A model generated the notes under the pieces. The model searched no databases, had not been told where the DNA came from, and was given only the letters and a program-made list of their open reading frames with translations. From Malonomonas sp036526255 (GTDB taxonomy: Bacteria; Desulfobacterota; Desulfuromonadia; Desulfuromonadales; Geopsychrobacteraceae), in NCBI GenBank assembly GCA_036526255.1, contig DATCYW010000013.1, positions 62,001 through 126,000 of the forward strand: a stretch of DNA of 64,000 nucleotides, written 5' to 3'. Position 1 is the first letter of the stretch. The number at the start of each line of letters is the position of its first letter. A program made the position numbers and the translations under genes. Shown here one piece after another: positions 43,629 to 52,622 of the stretch.

Positions 43629-45898
43629 GCAGAGTTAGCGCCCGCAACCGCCGCCTGCCCCAGCGCCAGACCGCCGTCATTCGGGGGCACCTGGCGGTGA
43701 AGTAGCACCTCAAATCCCGCGTCCCGCAAGAGCTTTGCTGTGCGCTCGGTGAGATACCGATTCTGAAATACTCCGCCGGAGAGTACTACCGGCAGAGTAT
43801 TTTTATTGGCTGTAAATCGTCGGCAAAGAGCAACGATCATTTCTGCCAAACCGTTGTGGAACCTTGCGCTGATTCTGGCGACCGCGACACCCTGATGCAG
43901 ATCGCTGACAATAGATTTTATCAGCGGCGCGGCATCGATCTGCAGCGGGCCTGCAGATTCGAGCAGCGAAAACCTGTAGCCTGCCTCCACCACTCCCTGC
44001 GCGTCGATTTGCATTTCCAATTCTAATGCTGCCTGCCCTTCGTAACTGACCCGATTGCGTAACCCGAGCAGCGCTGCGACCGCGTCAAACAGGCGACCAG
44101 CACTGCTGGTCAGCGGCGAATTGATGTTCTTCTGCATCATCTGCAGCAGCAGGTTGCGATCCCGTAGGTTGATTTCCTGCAGAAACGGCAGCTCTGGAAT
44201 ATCATCACCAAAAGCAGCATGCAGATAACTCAGCGCCATCCGCCAGGGTTCTTTGGTGGCGGCGTCACCGCCCGGCATCGGCAGATACTTTAACTGTGCG
44301 ACCCGCTCGAAGCCTTGCAGATCACCAATCAGAAACTCGCCGCCCCAGATATGACCGTCACTGCCGTAGCCGATCCCGTCAAAGATCACCCCAATAGCTG
44401 GTCCGCTGCGACCATTATCGACCAGACAGCTGGCCAGATGGGCATGATGATGCTGTACGGCAACCAGCGGCAATTCGCCGGCTATTTCCTTGGCCACCTG
44501 AGTCGACAGGTAATCCGGATGCAGATCGTGGGCGATCAGCTGGGGGGTGACTTCAAGTAAATTCTGCTGATGCCTGATCGTCTGGCGCAGCGAATCGACG
44601 ACCTGCTGATTTTTCAGATCACCGATGTGCTGGCTCATAAACGCCTGGTCACTTCGGGTCAGGCAGATACAGCTTTTCAGCTCGGCGCCCAGCGCCAGCA
44701 CTGCCGGTTGCGCAGCTGGCAATTTCACTGCACGCGGCACATAACCGCGCGAACGTCGATAGAGGACCGGTTGACCATCGAGCAGCCGGACGATTGAATC
44801 GTCAGTGCGGATATGGATCCGCCGGTCATGCAGCAGGTAGCAGTCGGCGATCGTCTGCAACCGCACCTGCGCTTCGTTGTTTTCAAAGGCGATCGGCTCG
44901 TCACTCTGGTTGCCGCTGGTCATCACCAGCGCAGAAAACTCTTTGAGCAGAAGGTAATGAAGTGGTGCGTAAGGGAGCATAACTCCGACATATTTGTTGT
45001 TCGGGGCAACGTACGGTGAAAGCCGGTCGTAGTCATTTTTCGCCAGCAGTACAATCGGCCGTTCCACCCCGCTGAGCAAGCGTTCTTCCAACACAGAAAC
45101 CTGCGCAAACTCTCTGATGCGCGGCAGATCGAAGCTCATCACTGCGAAGGGCTTTTCATCCCGCTGCTTGCGCAGCCGCAAGCGCGCCACGGCGACGTCG
45201 TTCGTCGCATCCACCGCCAGGTGATAGCCGCCAACGCCTTTGATAGCGACAACCTGCCCCTGTTTCAGGCGGGCGATGGTCTCCGCAATGGCTGCGCTTC
45301 CAAACAGATTCTGCCCATCTGCAACGAACGAGACCTGCGGACCGCAATCTGCACAGGCATTGGGCTGCGCGTGAAAGCGCCGCGACGCGGGATCAGTATA
45401 TTCAGCATGGCAAGTTGGGCACATAGGGAAATCGGCCATGGTGGTTTTCGGTCGATCGTAAGGGATGTCGGTGACGATGGTGTAACGCGGGCCGCAATTG
45501 GTGCAGTTGATAAAGGGGTAACGATAGCGGCGGTCCTGCGGATCGAACAGCTCTTTCAGGCAGTCGTCGCAGACGTAGGAATCAGGAGCGATCTGCGCGG
45601 TGCGCCCGCCCGATGTGGCGCTCTCGATAATACTGAACCCCTGCCCCGCCTGCAGAGGTTGTTCGGTGACATCTAGGGCGCTGATCGATGCCAGCGCTGG
45701 CAACTCGAGTTGCAACGCCTGCAGAAAATCGCTCAGCAGCGCTTCACTGCCTTCAATCTCGATCTGCACACCGTGGCTGTCGTTAAAGACCAATCCGGAC
45801 AGGTTGCGCTGCTTGGCCAGTCGATAAACAAAGGGGCGAAAGCCGACCCCCTGCACAATCCCCTCAACACGGATCTTCTGTCTTTTGTAATATTCCAT
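43625..45898 (-). CDS. hypF: Carbamoyltransferase HypF
   Basis: 757 residues; makes the thiocarboxamide on HypE used for the cyanide ligands of [NiFe]-hydrogenase. Order: acylphosphatase domain ('RVEGIVQGVGFRPFVYRLA'), two zinc fingers ('CDDCLKELFDP..', 'CTNCGPRY', 'CPTCHAEYTDP', 'CADCGP'), a YrdC-like domain ('VAIKGVGGYHLAVDA') and a Kae1-like domain ('VQHHHAHLASC', 'GIGYGSDG'). ATG 45898 begins at the conserved domain; upstream codons in frame are not conserved. No other hyp gene or hydrogenase is in the window. Confidence 0.95.
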   Translation of the reverse strand: MEYYKRQKIRVEGIVQGVGFRPFVYRLAKQRNLSGLVFNDSHGVQIEIEGSEALLSDFLQALQLELPALASISALDVTEQPLQAGQGFSIIESATSGGRTAQIAPDSYVCDDCLKELFDPQDRRYRYPFINCTNCGPRYTIVTDIPYDRPKTTMADFPMCPTCHAEYTDPASRRFHAQPNACADCGPQVSFVADGQNLFGSAAIAETIARLKQGQVVAIKGVGGYHLAVDATNDVAVARLRLRKQRDEKPFAVMSFDLPRIREFAQVSVLEERLLSGVERPIVLLAKNDYDRLSPYVAPNNKYVGVMLPYAPLHYLLLKEFSALVMTSGNQSDEPIAFENNEAQVRLQTIADCYLLHDRRIHIRTDDSIVRLLDGQPVLYRRSRGYVPRAVKLPAAQPAVLALGAELKSCICLTRSDQAFMSQHIGDLKNQQVVDSLRQTIRHQQNLLEVTPQLIAHDLHPDYLSTQVAKEIAGELPLVAVQHHHAHLASCLVDNGRSGPAIGVIFDGIGYGSDGHIWGGEFLIGDLQGFERVAQLKYLPMPGGDAATKEPWRMALSYLHAAFGDDIPELPFLQEINLRDRNLLLQMMQKNINSPLTSSAGRLFDAVAALLGLRNRVSYEGQAALELEMQIDAQGVVEAGYRFSLLESAGPLQIDAAPLIKSIVSDLHQGVAVARISARFHNGLAEMIVALCRRFTANKNTLPVVLSGGVFQNRYLTERTAKLLRDAGFEVLLHRQVPPNDGGLALGQAAVAGANSA

Positions 45899-46052
45899 CA
45901 GCGCAGCACAACTCCTGTTTAAGACAGATATTCTTGCATCTTCTTGCCGGGCAGACAATCACGTATACGTTCCGAAGCGATCCGGTAGAGACAAAGTTCA
46001 CCACTAAAACAGTGAAGCAGCTGCTTTATGGTGCTTTTTACGACGCATGGGG

Positions 46053-46081
46053 TTGCAGCAAACGGCCTACGCGGCTATAGT
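46053..46081 (+). promoter_or_regulatory. Sigma-70 type promoter for purB
   Basis: TTGCAG, 17 bases, TATAGT, 33 bases before the start codon; ribosome site AAGGAG at 46102-46107. Confidence 0.6.
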
Positions 46082-46114
46082 GCCGTCTCGCAAAACTAAC
46101 CAAGGAGATTCGAC

Positions 46115-47470
46115 ATGATTACTGCTATCAGCCCGATCGATGGGCGTTATGGTTCTAAAGTTTCCGAGCTGACTGAGTGTTTTTCAGAATACGCGCTGCT
46201 GAAAAACCGCGTCAAAGTCGAGGTCATGTGGCTGATCGCGCTCTGCGGTGAAACGGCAATTCCTGAGTGCCGCTCGCTGACGGCCGCCGAAGAGCAGGCG
46301 CTGCGCCAGATCGTTGCCGACTTCACCCCGGCCGAGGCGGAGAAAATCAAAAAGATCGAATCGGTCACCAATCATGACGTCAAAGCGGTCGAGTACTACC
46401 TGAAAGAGCAGATTGAAGGCACCAGCATGGCGGACCTGTCCGAGTTCATCCACTTTGCCTGCACCTCGGAGGACATCAACAACCTCTCGCATGCGCTGAT
46501 GCTGAAAGACGGCCTGGCCGCACTGACGCCGCTGCAGCAGGAGATCATCACTTTCGTCAGCAAACTGGCGCAGGAGTTCAAAAACGTGCCGATGCTGGCC
46601 CGCACCCATGGCCAGACCGCCTCGCCGACCACCATCGGCAAGGAGTTGGCGGTGTTCGCCGCACGGCTGAAAAAGCAGAGCGAAAAGATCGCCGGGGTAG
46701 AACTGCTTGGCAAACTCAACGGTGCCGTCGGTCACTTCAACGCCCACCTGTCGGCGTATCCACAGGTCGACTGGATTACCCTGACCAAAAGGATGATCGA
46801 GGAAGAACTGGGGCTGAGGCAGAACCTGTTCACCACCCAGATCGAACCACACGACTACATGGCCGAGCTGTTCGACGCCATGGCGCGCTGGAACACCATC
46901 CTCAACGACCTCAATCGCGACATCTGGACCTATGTCTCGATGGCCTATTTCGGCCAGAAGACCGTCAAAGGCGAGATCGGTTCCTCGACCATGCCGCACA
47001 AGGTCAATCCGATCGATTTCGAAAATTCGGAAGGCAACTGCGGACTGGCTAATGCGATCTTCCAGCACCTGTCGAGCAAGCTGCCGATCTCGCGACTGCA
47101 ACGCGACCTGACCGATTCTACCGTACTGCGCAACATGGGGGTCGGTTTCGGCTACAGCATGATCGCCTACCGCTCGACCCTGAAGGGCTTAAGCAAACTG
47201 AAACTGAACGAGCAGAATCTGGCCAAGGATCTCGACAACGCCTGGGAAGTGATGGCCGAACCGATCCAGACAGTGATGCGCAAAGCAGGCATCGAAAAGC
47301 CGTATGAGAAGCTCAAGGAGTTGACCCGTGGCCAGCAGATCGACCGCGAGACCATCCGCAACTTTGTTGCGGGGCTTGATCTGGCTGCCGAAGACAAGCA
47401 GCGACTGCTTGAGATGACTCCGGCCAGTTACATCGGCATGGCGCCACAGATTGTCGATCTGCTCGACTAA
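46115..47470 (+). CDS. purB: Adenylosuccinate lyase
   Basis: 451 residues, the longer PurB type found in enterobacteria. Cleaves adenylosuccinate and SAICAR in purine synthesis. Conserved parts: 'SPIDGRYGSKVSEL', 'NHDVKAVEYYLKE', 'FACTSEDINN', 'MLARTHGQTASPTT' and the signature 'GSSTMPHKVNPIDFENSEGN'. Catalytic Ser in 'GSSTMP' and His in 'THGQTA'. Single gene with own promoter and terminator. Confidence 0.96.
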   Translation: MITAISPIDGRYGSKVSELTECFSEYALLKNRVKVEVMWLIALCGETAIPECRSLTAAEEQALRQIVADFTPAEAEKIKKIESVTNHDVKAVEYYLKEQIEGTSMADLSEFIHFACTSEDINNLSHALMLKDGLAALTPLQQEIITFVSKLAQEFKNVPMLARTHGQTASPTTIGKELAVFAARLKKQSEKIAGVELLGKLNGAVGHFNAHLSAYPQVDWITLTKRMIEEELGLRQNLFTTQIEPHDYMAELFDAMARWNTILNDLNRDIWTYVSMAYFGQKTVKGEIGSSTMPHKVNPIDFENSEGNCGLANAIFQHLSSKLPISRLQRDLTDSTVLRNMGVGFGYSMIAYRSTLKGLSKLKLNEQNLAKDLDNAWEVMAEPIQTVMRKAGIEKPYEKLKELTRGQQIDRETIRNFVAGLDLAAEDKQRLLEMTPASYIGMAPQIVDLLD

Positions 47471-47491
47471 GCGTCCGCAGAATAAAGACTG

Positions 47492-47530
47492 AAATCAAAA
47501 GGGGTTGCCAATGGCAGCCCCTTTTGATTT
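47492..47530. terminator. Bidirectional intrinsic terminator
   Basis: Arms AAATCAAAAGGGGTTGCC / GGCAGCCCCTTTTGATTT (one G-T pair). Shared by purB and, in reverse, the oxidoreductase gene. Confidence 0.85.
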
Positions 47531-47552
47531 ATCCCTGAGCATTCCGTAGAAT

Positions 47553-49430
47553 TCAGAAAAACTCACGCAGGCTTTCATCAATCCCCATCAGGGTTTCGTA
47601 CCAGAACTCCCGCGCCGCTTCGACCTTATCCTGAGCAAATTTATCCAGCCATTCCGCAAGACGCGGATCGGTTTCGTTATCGACATCCTTTTTCCGCTGC
47701 AGAAAGGTCTGCAGAAAATCGATGTTGCGTTCCGACTCCCAGAAGATTGGGCTGTTGCGGCTGTTGATACGGCTGGCAAGCACGGCGACGGCCTGCAGAT
47801 AGTTCTCTTTGCGGTCGTAGAGCGAACCCATTACCTCGGGCAACATCTCTTCGGCCCAGCCGCGATGGAAGCGACAGGTGCCGAGGTTGTCGAGGATCAG
47901 CTCTTTCTTCATACGTTCTGCGCACATCCGGCCCAGGGTGCGCGGCGGGATAAAATCGTAGCTGTAGATCATATAGTACTTGCCCATGATCGCCATGGGA
48001 GACAAGACGCCTGACACCCAGTACTGGTTGGGCACCATCCAGCCACGCCGGTTGAAGGCGATGTAAACCAGCCGATCGTGCAGCGCCGTGCCCTTCTGCC
48101 GCGAATGGATGCGGCTCCATTTGCGCACCCCTTCGCGCAGATCGAGAATCCCGCGGCGTTCCAGAATGGCGTCGATCAGTTCGCAGCCAAGTTCGGCGTT
48201 GTGCATTGAGTCGCTGACCAGATCAAAACTGCCAAAGTCCCAGCGCGGCAGACGACTGACGCCCAGCTCTTCGGGACTCAGCAGCTTGCCGTCAAGCAGA
48301 TCCATCAGCCAGGCCAGCACGCCGCCGGCGGAGATGGCGTCAAAGCCCATGGCGTCGCAATAATGATTGAGCTTTTCCGCCGCCCGCTGATCAAAGATGC
48401 CGCACAGCGGTCCCATGGTCTGGTAGGGCTCGTAATCCTTCTTGAATTCGCCGTTCATCTTTTTGCAGACAGCGACGCAGGGTTCGCCACAGGTCGCCTG
48501 CTGTTTTTTCTGGATGGTCTCTTCGTTGAACTGTTTCAGGTAGTGATCGACGACAAATTTCTTGTGCAATGATTGCCGTTCGGCTTCAGTCCAGAAGATG
48601 CTGCGGTAGTTGAAAGCCAGAATTTTCCCACCAACACCGGCATAGTTAACGCCGAGGGTGCCGCCAGTTTTCAGCTTTTCGTCGTAACGGTATTTGGTTG
48701 TGACCTCCAGATCTTTCTGCAGCAACCGCAGGCTGTACTTGTTCTGGAACCAGTCGTCAGCGACCTTTCTGTCGCGAAAGTCCTCATCGACCAGCGTGCC
48801 GCCATAGATGATCGCGACGATGCCATGGTTCTGCAGCATGGCGCTGCCAAAGCCGCCGCGCCCGGCCCAGGTGTCGACGTGACTGATCTTTCCTTTGGTG
48901 ATCGGCACCGACATGATTCCGCCCATGTCTGTGTGTTGCGCCGATGGTCCGGTGACCAGAATGCGCGGATCATTTTCATAACGCTCACTAAACATCTGGT
49001 TAACGTGGTCAGTGAGCGAATAGACACCGCTGCGGCCGTTCTTCCAGATTCCCGCAGCATCAACCGGGACGACTTCGACCTCAATCTCTTCACCGTGGCT
49101 ACGGTTTAAGTACAGCACCGAAGGCACCGGGGCTTTGCCAACCAGGCTGAGCATGTTGATCCCCAGGTTGTCAAAGACCAGCCCCGCACCGCCCATGGAA
49201 CTGACGTAATGCCCCTGCCAGCAGGGGGAAAATCCTGTCACCATCAAGCGGTTCGAACCGGGAAAGATTGAGCCGGCAAACACGCCGACGCCGAAGTTCA
49301 GGCTGCGGTATTCCTCGGTCAGATGAACACCGAGGTCGACCGGTCCGAAATAGCGTTCAAAACTGTACTTTTTCAGCTTATAAAACCCGGTCGACGGATC
49401 GACCAGCAACACCCTCTGGAACATGTTCAT
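47553..49430 (-). CDS. Aldehyde:ferredoxin oxidoreductase family enzyme (divergent)
   Basis: 625 residues from ATG 49430 (GGAGT upstream). AOR family: tungstopterin-dependent oxidation of aldehydes to acids, or the reverse, with ferredoxin. Cluster ligands are Cys314, Cys318 and Cys322 in 'TCGEPCVAVCKKM' (Cx3Cx3C instead of CxxCxxxC), with a fourth Cys in 'NLGTCRFHRGW'. The pterin region is 'WAGRGGFGSAMLQNHGI', where the usual form is 'GRGGxGAVMGSK'. 'MGFDAISAGGVLAWLMDL' is a core AOR stretch. No ferredoxin or cofactor gene is adjacent; mltB lies 28 bases upstream on the same strand. Substrate unknown. Confidence 0.85.
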   Translation of the reverse strand: MNMFQRVLLVDPSTGFYKLKKYSFERYFGPVDLGVHLTEEYRSLNFGVGVFAGSIFPGSNRLMVTGFSPCWQGHYVSSMGGAGLVFDNLGINMLSLVGKAPVPSVLYLNRSHGEEIEVEVVPVDAAGIWKNGRSGVYSLTDHVNQMFSERYENDPRILVTGPSAQHTDMGGIMSVPITKGKISHVDTWAGRGGFGSAMLQNHGIVAIIYGGTLVDEDFRDRKVADDWFQNKYSLRLLQKDLEVTTKYRYDEKLKTGGTLGVNYAGVGGKILAFNYRSIFWTEAERQSLHKKFVVDHYLKQFNEETIQKKQQATCGEPCVAVCKKMNGEFKKDYEPYQTMGPLCGIFDQRAAEKLNHYCDAMGFDAISAGGVLAWLMDLLDGKLLSPEELGVSRLPRWDFGSFDLVSDSMHNAELGCELIDAILERRGILDLREGVRKWSRIHSRQKGTALHDRLVYIAFNRRGWMVPNQYWVSGVLSPMAIMGKYYMIYSYDFIPPRTLGRMCAERMKKELILDNLGTCRFHRGWAEEMLPEVMGSLYDRKENYLQAVAVLASRINSRNSPIFWESERNIDFLQTFLQRKKDVDNETDPRLAEWLDKFAQDKVEAAREFWYETLMGIDESLREFF

Positions 49431-49458
49431 CGAGACTCCAATCGCTCTGTTAGTTTGT

Positions 49459-50457
49459 TTACTCAACTCTAAGCCGATCAGCCAGCATGCCGACCGCGAT
49501 GGCAAAACTGTGCGCGCGGTTCCATTTCAACAGCGCCTGGTAATTCTCGTAGACCAGAAAAGTGCGGCCAGCCGGCCCTTCCGGCTGCAGTACCGATGCT
49601 CTCATTCTTGACTTTGGCAGATCAGCACCATCGACCAGACGGACACCCGCCTCCTGCCAATGACGTAACGGTGCCGTTTTATTCAAGCCGATCAGTTTGC
49701 CATCAACCCGCGCCAGGGGGATGACCTCGCGCCCCCAGGTCTGGTTGCCGTGCCAGCCCATCTGAGCCAGATAGTTTGCTGCCGAAGAGAGATAATCCTC
49801 AGGCGTCTTCCAGAGATCGATCCGCCCGTCGGCGTTGCCATCGACCGCGTAACGCAAAAAGGATGAGGGCATGAACTGCACCTGCCCCATCGCCCCGGCC
49901 CAGGAGCCGAGCATCTGCTCGTAATTAATATGCCCGGCATCGATGATTTTCAGTGCGTTCAGCAGCTCTGTGCGAAAATAGGCGCTGCGGCGACCATCAT
50001 ACGCCAGAGTAACCAGCGCATCGATGATCGGCACCTTTCCGGTGTGCTTGCCGTAGTAAGTCTCAATCCCCCACAGCGCGACGATAAAACGCGGCTGAAC
50101 CTTATACCTGAGGGCGATTTTTCCTAACAGCTTGTCGTTCTCAGCCAGCAGCTGTCGCCCCCGGCTGATTCGCTCGTCACTGAGAACCCCAGCCAGATAG
50201 CTGTCGAGGGATTTTTTGAATTCAGGCTGATTCCTGTCCGCCTTGATAATCCAGTCGAGCAGCTGGACAGAAGACAATGCCCGGTCAAGAGTTTCCTGCC
50301 TGATGCCGGCAGCCAGAGCATCCTGCTGCAGAGCGTCCATCCAGCTTGAAAGTTCAACCTGAGAGTCCTGCGCCTGGGTTAACTGCGGCCTTATCGAAAC
50401 CAGGCACAGCCCAAGCAGCAGGATGCTGATGATATGACGAACCGACAACTGGCGCAT
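49459..50457 (-). CDS. Lytic murein transglycosylase B family
   Basis: 332 residues from ATG 50457: Sec signal peptide ('IISILLLGLCLVSIRPQLTQAQ'-like, core 'ISILLLGLCLVS'), then the SLT_2 (MltB) domain. 'ALWGIETYYGKHTG' carries the catalytic Glu; 'SWAGAMGQVQFMPSSFLRYAVD' (core 'GAMGQVQFMPSSFLRYA') and 'NLAQ.GW'-type 'YLAQMGWHG' are hallmarks. It cleaves peptidoglycan glycan strands in the periplasm. An in-frame ATG at 50505 would place an 11-G run inside the coding sequence. Confidence 0.88.
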   Translation of the reverse strand: MRQLSVRHIISILLLGLCLVSIRPQLTQAQDSQVELSSWMDALQQDALAAGIRQETLDRALSSVQLLDWIIKADRNQPEFKKSLDSYLAGVLSDERISRGRQLLAENDKLLGKIALRYKVQPRFIVALWGIETYYGKHTGKVPIIDALVTLAYDGRRSAYFRTELLNALKIIDAGHINYEQMLGSWAGAMGQVQFMPSSFLRYAVDGNADGRIDLWKTPEDYLSSAANYLAQMGWHGNQTWGREVIPLARVDGKLIGLNKTAPLRHWQEAGVRLVDGADLPKSRMRASVLQPEGPAGRTFLVYENYQALLKWNRAHSFAIAVGMLADRLRVE

Positions 50458-50471
50458 TGCTGAGTTCACTG

Positions 50472-50482
50472 CCCCCCCCCCC
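50472..50482. repeat. Poly-C (poly-G on minus) tract of 11
   Basis: Eleven C in a row, just upstream of or inside the 5' end of the transglycosylase gene. Homopolymers of this length are prone to slipped-strand change. Confidence 0.9.
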
Positions 50483-50558
50483 GACGATGTTGTTATTTTT
50501 TGCATGTCTACAATAGCAAATCAAGCGTCCGGATGTTGTCTCTGAAACAAAAAAAACA

Positions 50559-50586
50559 CCCCGTTTCAACTCAGGTTGAAACGGGG
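50559..50586 (-). terminator. Intrinsic terminator after the DASS transporter
   Basis: Arms CCCCGTTTCAAC / GTTGAAACGGGG with a 4-base loop; the A run at 50549-50556 gives the U tract on the minus strand. Confidence 0.88.
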
Positions 50587-50628
50587 CGAAATAGTCCGGT
50601 CAGGGACCAGAGAGAGATGGAGAACTTG

Positions 50629-52374
50629 TTACTTGCTGATGACCTGCGCCCAGGCCGGGATGTCGCCGATAACGACGTTGAAGACCGGGAACACCAGAAC
50701 GTAGGTGATGACAACGACCAGCGCGACACCGATCAGATTCAGACCGAAGCCGCTGCGGGCCATCTGCGGGATCGAGACGTAACCGGAGCCGAAAACGATA
50801 GCATTCGGCGGTGTCGCGACCGGCAACATAAAAGCACAGGACGCGGCAATCGCGGCTGGGATGACCAGCAGCAGCGGGCTCTGCCCCAAGCCGATCGCGA
50901 CTGCGGAAAGGATCGGCATGACCATCGCGGCGGTTGCCGTGTTCGAAGTCAGCTCGGTCAGGAAGATAATCAGGGTGGTCACGGCGATGATCAGCACAAG
51001 AATCGGTGCATTGTCGAGTAGGCCGACCTGCAAACCGATCCATTCAGCCAATTTGGTCACTTTAAAGCCGTCGGCCATCGACAGACCGCCACCGAACAGA
51101 ATCAGCACGCCCCAGGGCATCTTGCTCGCCCAGTGCCAATCCATGACGAAGATGTTTTTCTTCATATTGATCGGAATCAGAAACAGCACCAGAGCGCCGG
51201 TCATGGCGATTGCCGCGTCGGTGACCAGTTTTGGATCTGGAAAGATGAAGCCAAGGTTGGAGCGGAAAATCCAGCCGAGGGCCGTCAGGCCGAAGACCAG
51301 CGCCGTCCAGCGCTCACCGGCGCTCATCGCACCCATCTCTTTAAGTTCTTGCCTGATCAGGTCACGGCCGCCGGGGACCTTCTTCAGTTTCATCGGATTG
51401 GCGATCTTGGTCAGCCACAACCAGCAGAGTGGCAGAAAAACGGCAACCAGCGGCACCCCGACCTTCATCCAGTCGACAAAGGTAATTTCATAACCGTAGG
51501 TTTTCATCAGATAACCGGCCAGCACGGTGTTCGGTGGAGTGCCGATCAGGGTCGCGATACCACCGATTGAGGCAGCATAGGCGATGCCAAGCATCAGGTT
51601 GAGACCGAAATTGAAGTTGCCCTGCGAGAAGTCGATGGTTTTATCCAGCCCCTCTTTTTTACCCTCCTCGATCACGTGGGCAATAATCGCCAGGCCGATT
51701 GGCATCATCATGACGGTGGTGGCGGTGTTGGAAACAAAAGCCGAAAGAACCGCCGTTGCGACCATAAAGCCGAAGATCAAGCGGCCCGGCGAAAAACCGA
51801 CCGCCTTGACGATGTTCATGGCGATCCGACGGTGCAGATTCCAGCGCTGCATCGCCAGAGCGATGATAAAGCCGCCCATAAACAGAAAAATCAGATGGCT
51901 GGCATAGGGAGCCGTCGCCGCTTGGGTTTTCATGATCCCCATCATCGGAAACATAGCGATCGGCAGGAGGCTGGTCGCTGGGATCGGAATCGACTCGCAC
52001 ATCCACCAAGTCGCCATCAGCAACGCGATAGCGGCCATCTTCTGCGCTGAAGACTCCATTCCGGCCGGAGTCGGAATCAGCAGCATCAGGACAAACAGTG
52101 TGGGGCCGAGCAACAGTCCGATCTTCTGCCGATTGGTGTATTCGCGCGGCTCACCTTCGTCGATGCCACCGGGGCTGGACTTTAAACGGTTGCTGTGTTC
52201 GGCAGGCGCTTCGGACAATTCCTCCGCCAGATCGACATCATGCTCGTGGTTATTTACTGAAAACATCCCCTGCTTACGGGTCAGCAGTCTTTGCATCGCT
52301 TTTGGCGTGAAAGCGAACAACTGCTTGGTATCATCATGCATCGTCCAGAGACGATCCCATACGTTGGCTATCAT
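50629..52374 (-). CDS. DASS-family sodium:dicarboxylate/anion symporter
   Basis: 581 residues. Residues to about 80 are a cytosolic acidic extension. The rest is the SLC13/DASS transporter with about 11-12 helices and the two clamshell signatures: 'AFVSNTATTVMMMP' and 'ELTSNTATAAMVMP' (SNT motifs), plus 'IPIPATSLLP' and 'GTPPNTVLAGY'. Takes up C4-dicarboxylates, citrate-like acids or sulfate with Na+; the neighbouring two-component genes favour a dicarboxylate. Preceded by a sigma-54 promoter. Confidence 0.9.
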   Translation of the reverse strand: MIANVWDRLWTMHDDTKQLFAFTPKAMQRLLTRKQGMFSVNNHEHDVDLAEELSEAPAEHSNRLKSSPGGIDEGEPREYTNRQKIGLLLGPTLFVLMLLIPTPAGMESSAQKMAAIALLMATWWMCESIPIPATSLLPIAMFPMMGIMKTQAATAPYASHLIFLFMGGFIIALAMQRWNLHRRIAMNIVKAVGFSPGRLIFGFMVATAVLSAFVSNTATTVMMMPIGLAIIAHVIEEGKKEGLDKTIDFSQGNFNFGLNLMLGIAYAASIGGIATLIGTPPNTVLAGYLMKTYGYEITFVDWMKVGVPLVAVFLPLCWLWLTKIANPMKLKKVPGGRDLIRQELKEMGAMSAGERWTALVFGLTALGWIFRSNLGFIFPDPKLVTDAAIAMTGALVLFLIPINMKKNIFVMDWHWASKMPWGVLILFGGGLSMADGFKVTKLAEWIGLQVGLLDNAPILVLIIAVTTLIIFLTELTSNTATAAMVMPILSAVAIGLGQSPLLLVIPAAIAASCAFMLPVATPPNAIVFGSGYVSIPQMARSGFGLNLIGVALVVVITYVLVFPVFNVVIGDIPAWAQVISK

Positions 52375-52428
52375 TTCTCGCTCCTGTCACAGCTTGAGGG
52401 TTATCTGATTTTGTTCGCTGAACTAATG

Positions 52429-52444
52429 AGCAATGCCGATGCCA
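52429..52444 (-). promoter_or_regulatory. Sigma-54 promoter for the DASS transporter
   Basis: On the minus strand TGGCATCGGCATTGCT, with GG and GC separated by exactly 10 bases, matching TGGCACGN4TTGCA at -24/-12. The predicted start site is about 45 bases upstream of the ATG. Confidence 0.75.
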
Positions 52445-52560
52445 AACCGAAAAATCCGTATACAATAAAAGTTTTTATCATATTTTCAGTGACTTGAAAC
52501 TACAACCAGACGTTTACGTTACGACCAGAAAGACAAATACGGCATAAAAAAATGAAAAAA

Positions 52561-52598
52561 ACCGTCCATACTGGCCAAAATCAGCCAGCATGGACGGT
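52561..52598 (-). terminator. Intrinsic terminator after the sigma-54 regulator
   Basis: Arms ACCGTCCATACTGGC / GCCAGCATGGACGGT with one mismatch; the upstream A run serves as U tract on the minus strand. Confidence 0.82.
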
Positions 52599-52622
52599 TC
52601 ATTTATTTGACGAGAAAAGAGT

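Noticed and set aside
45899..46114. Purine riboswitch or regulator site before purB
   Set aside because: Only a short AAGCAGCTGCTT palindrome and a sigma-70 promoter are visible; no riboswitch core.
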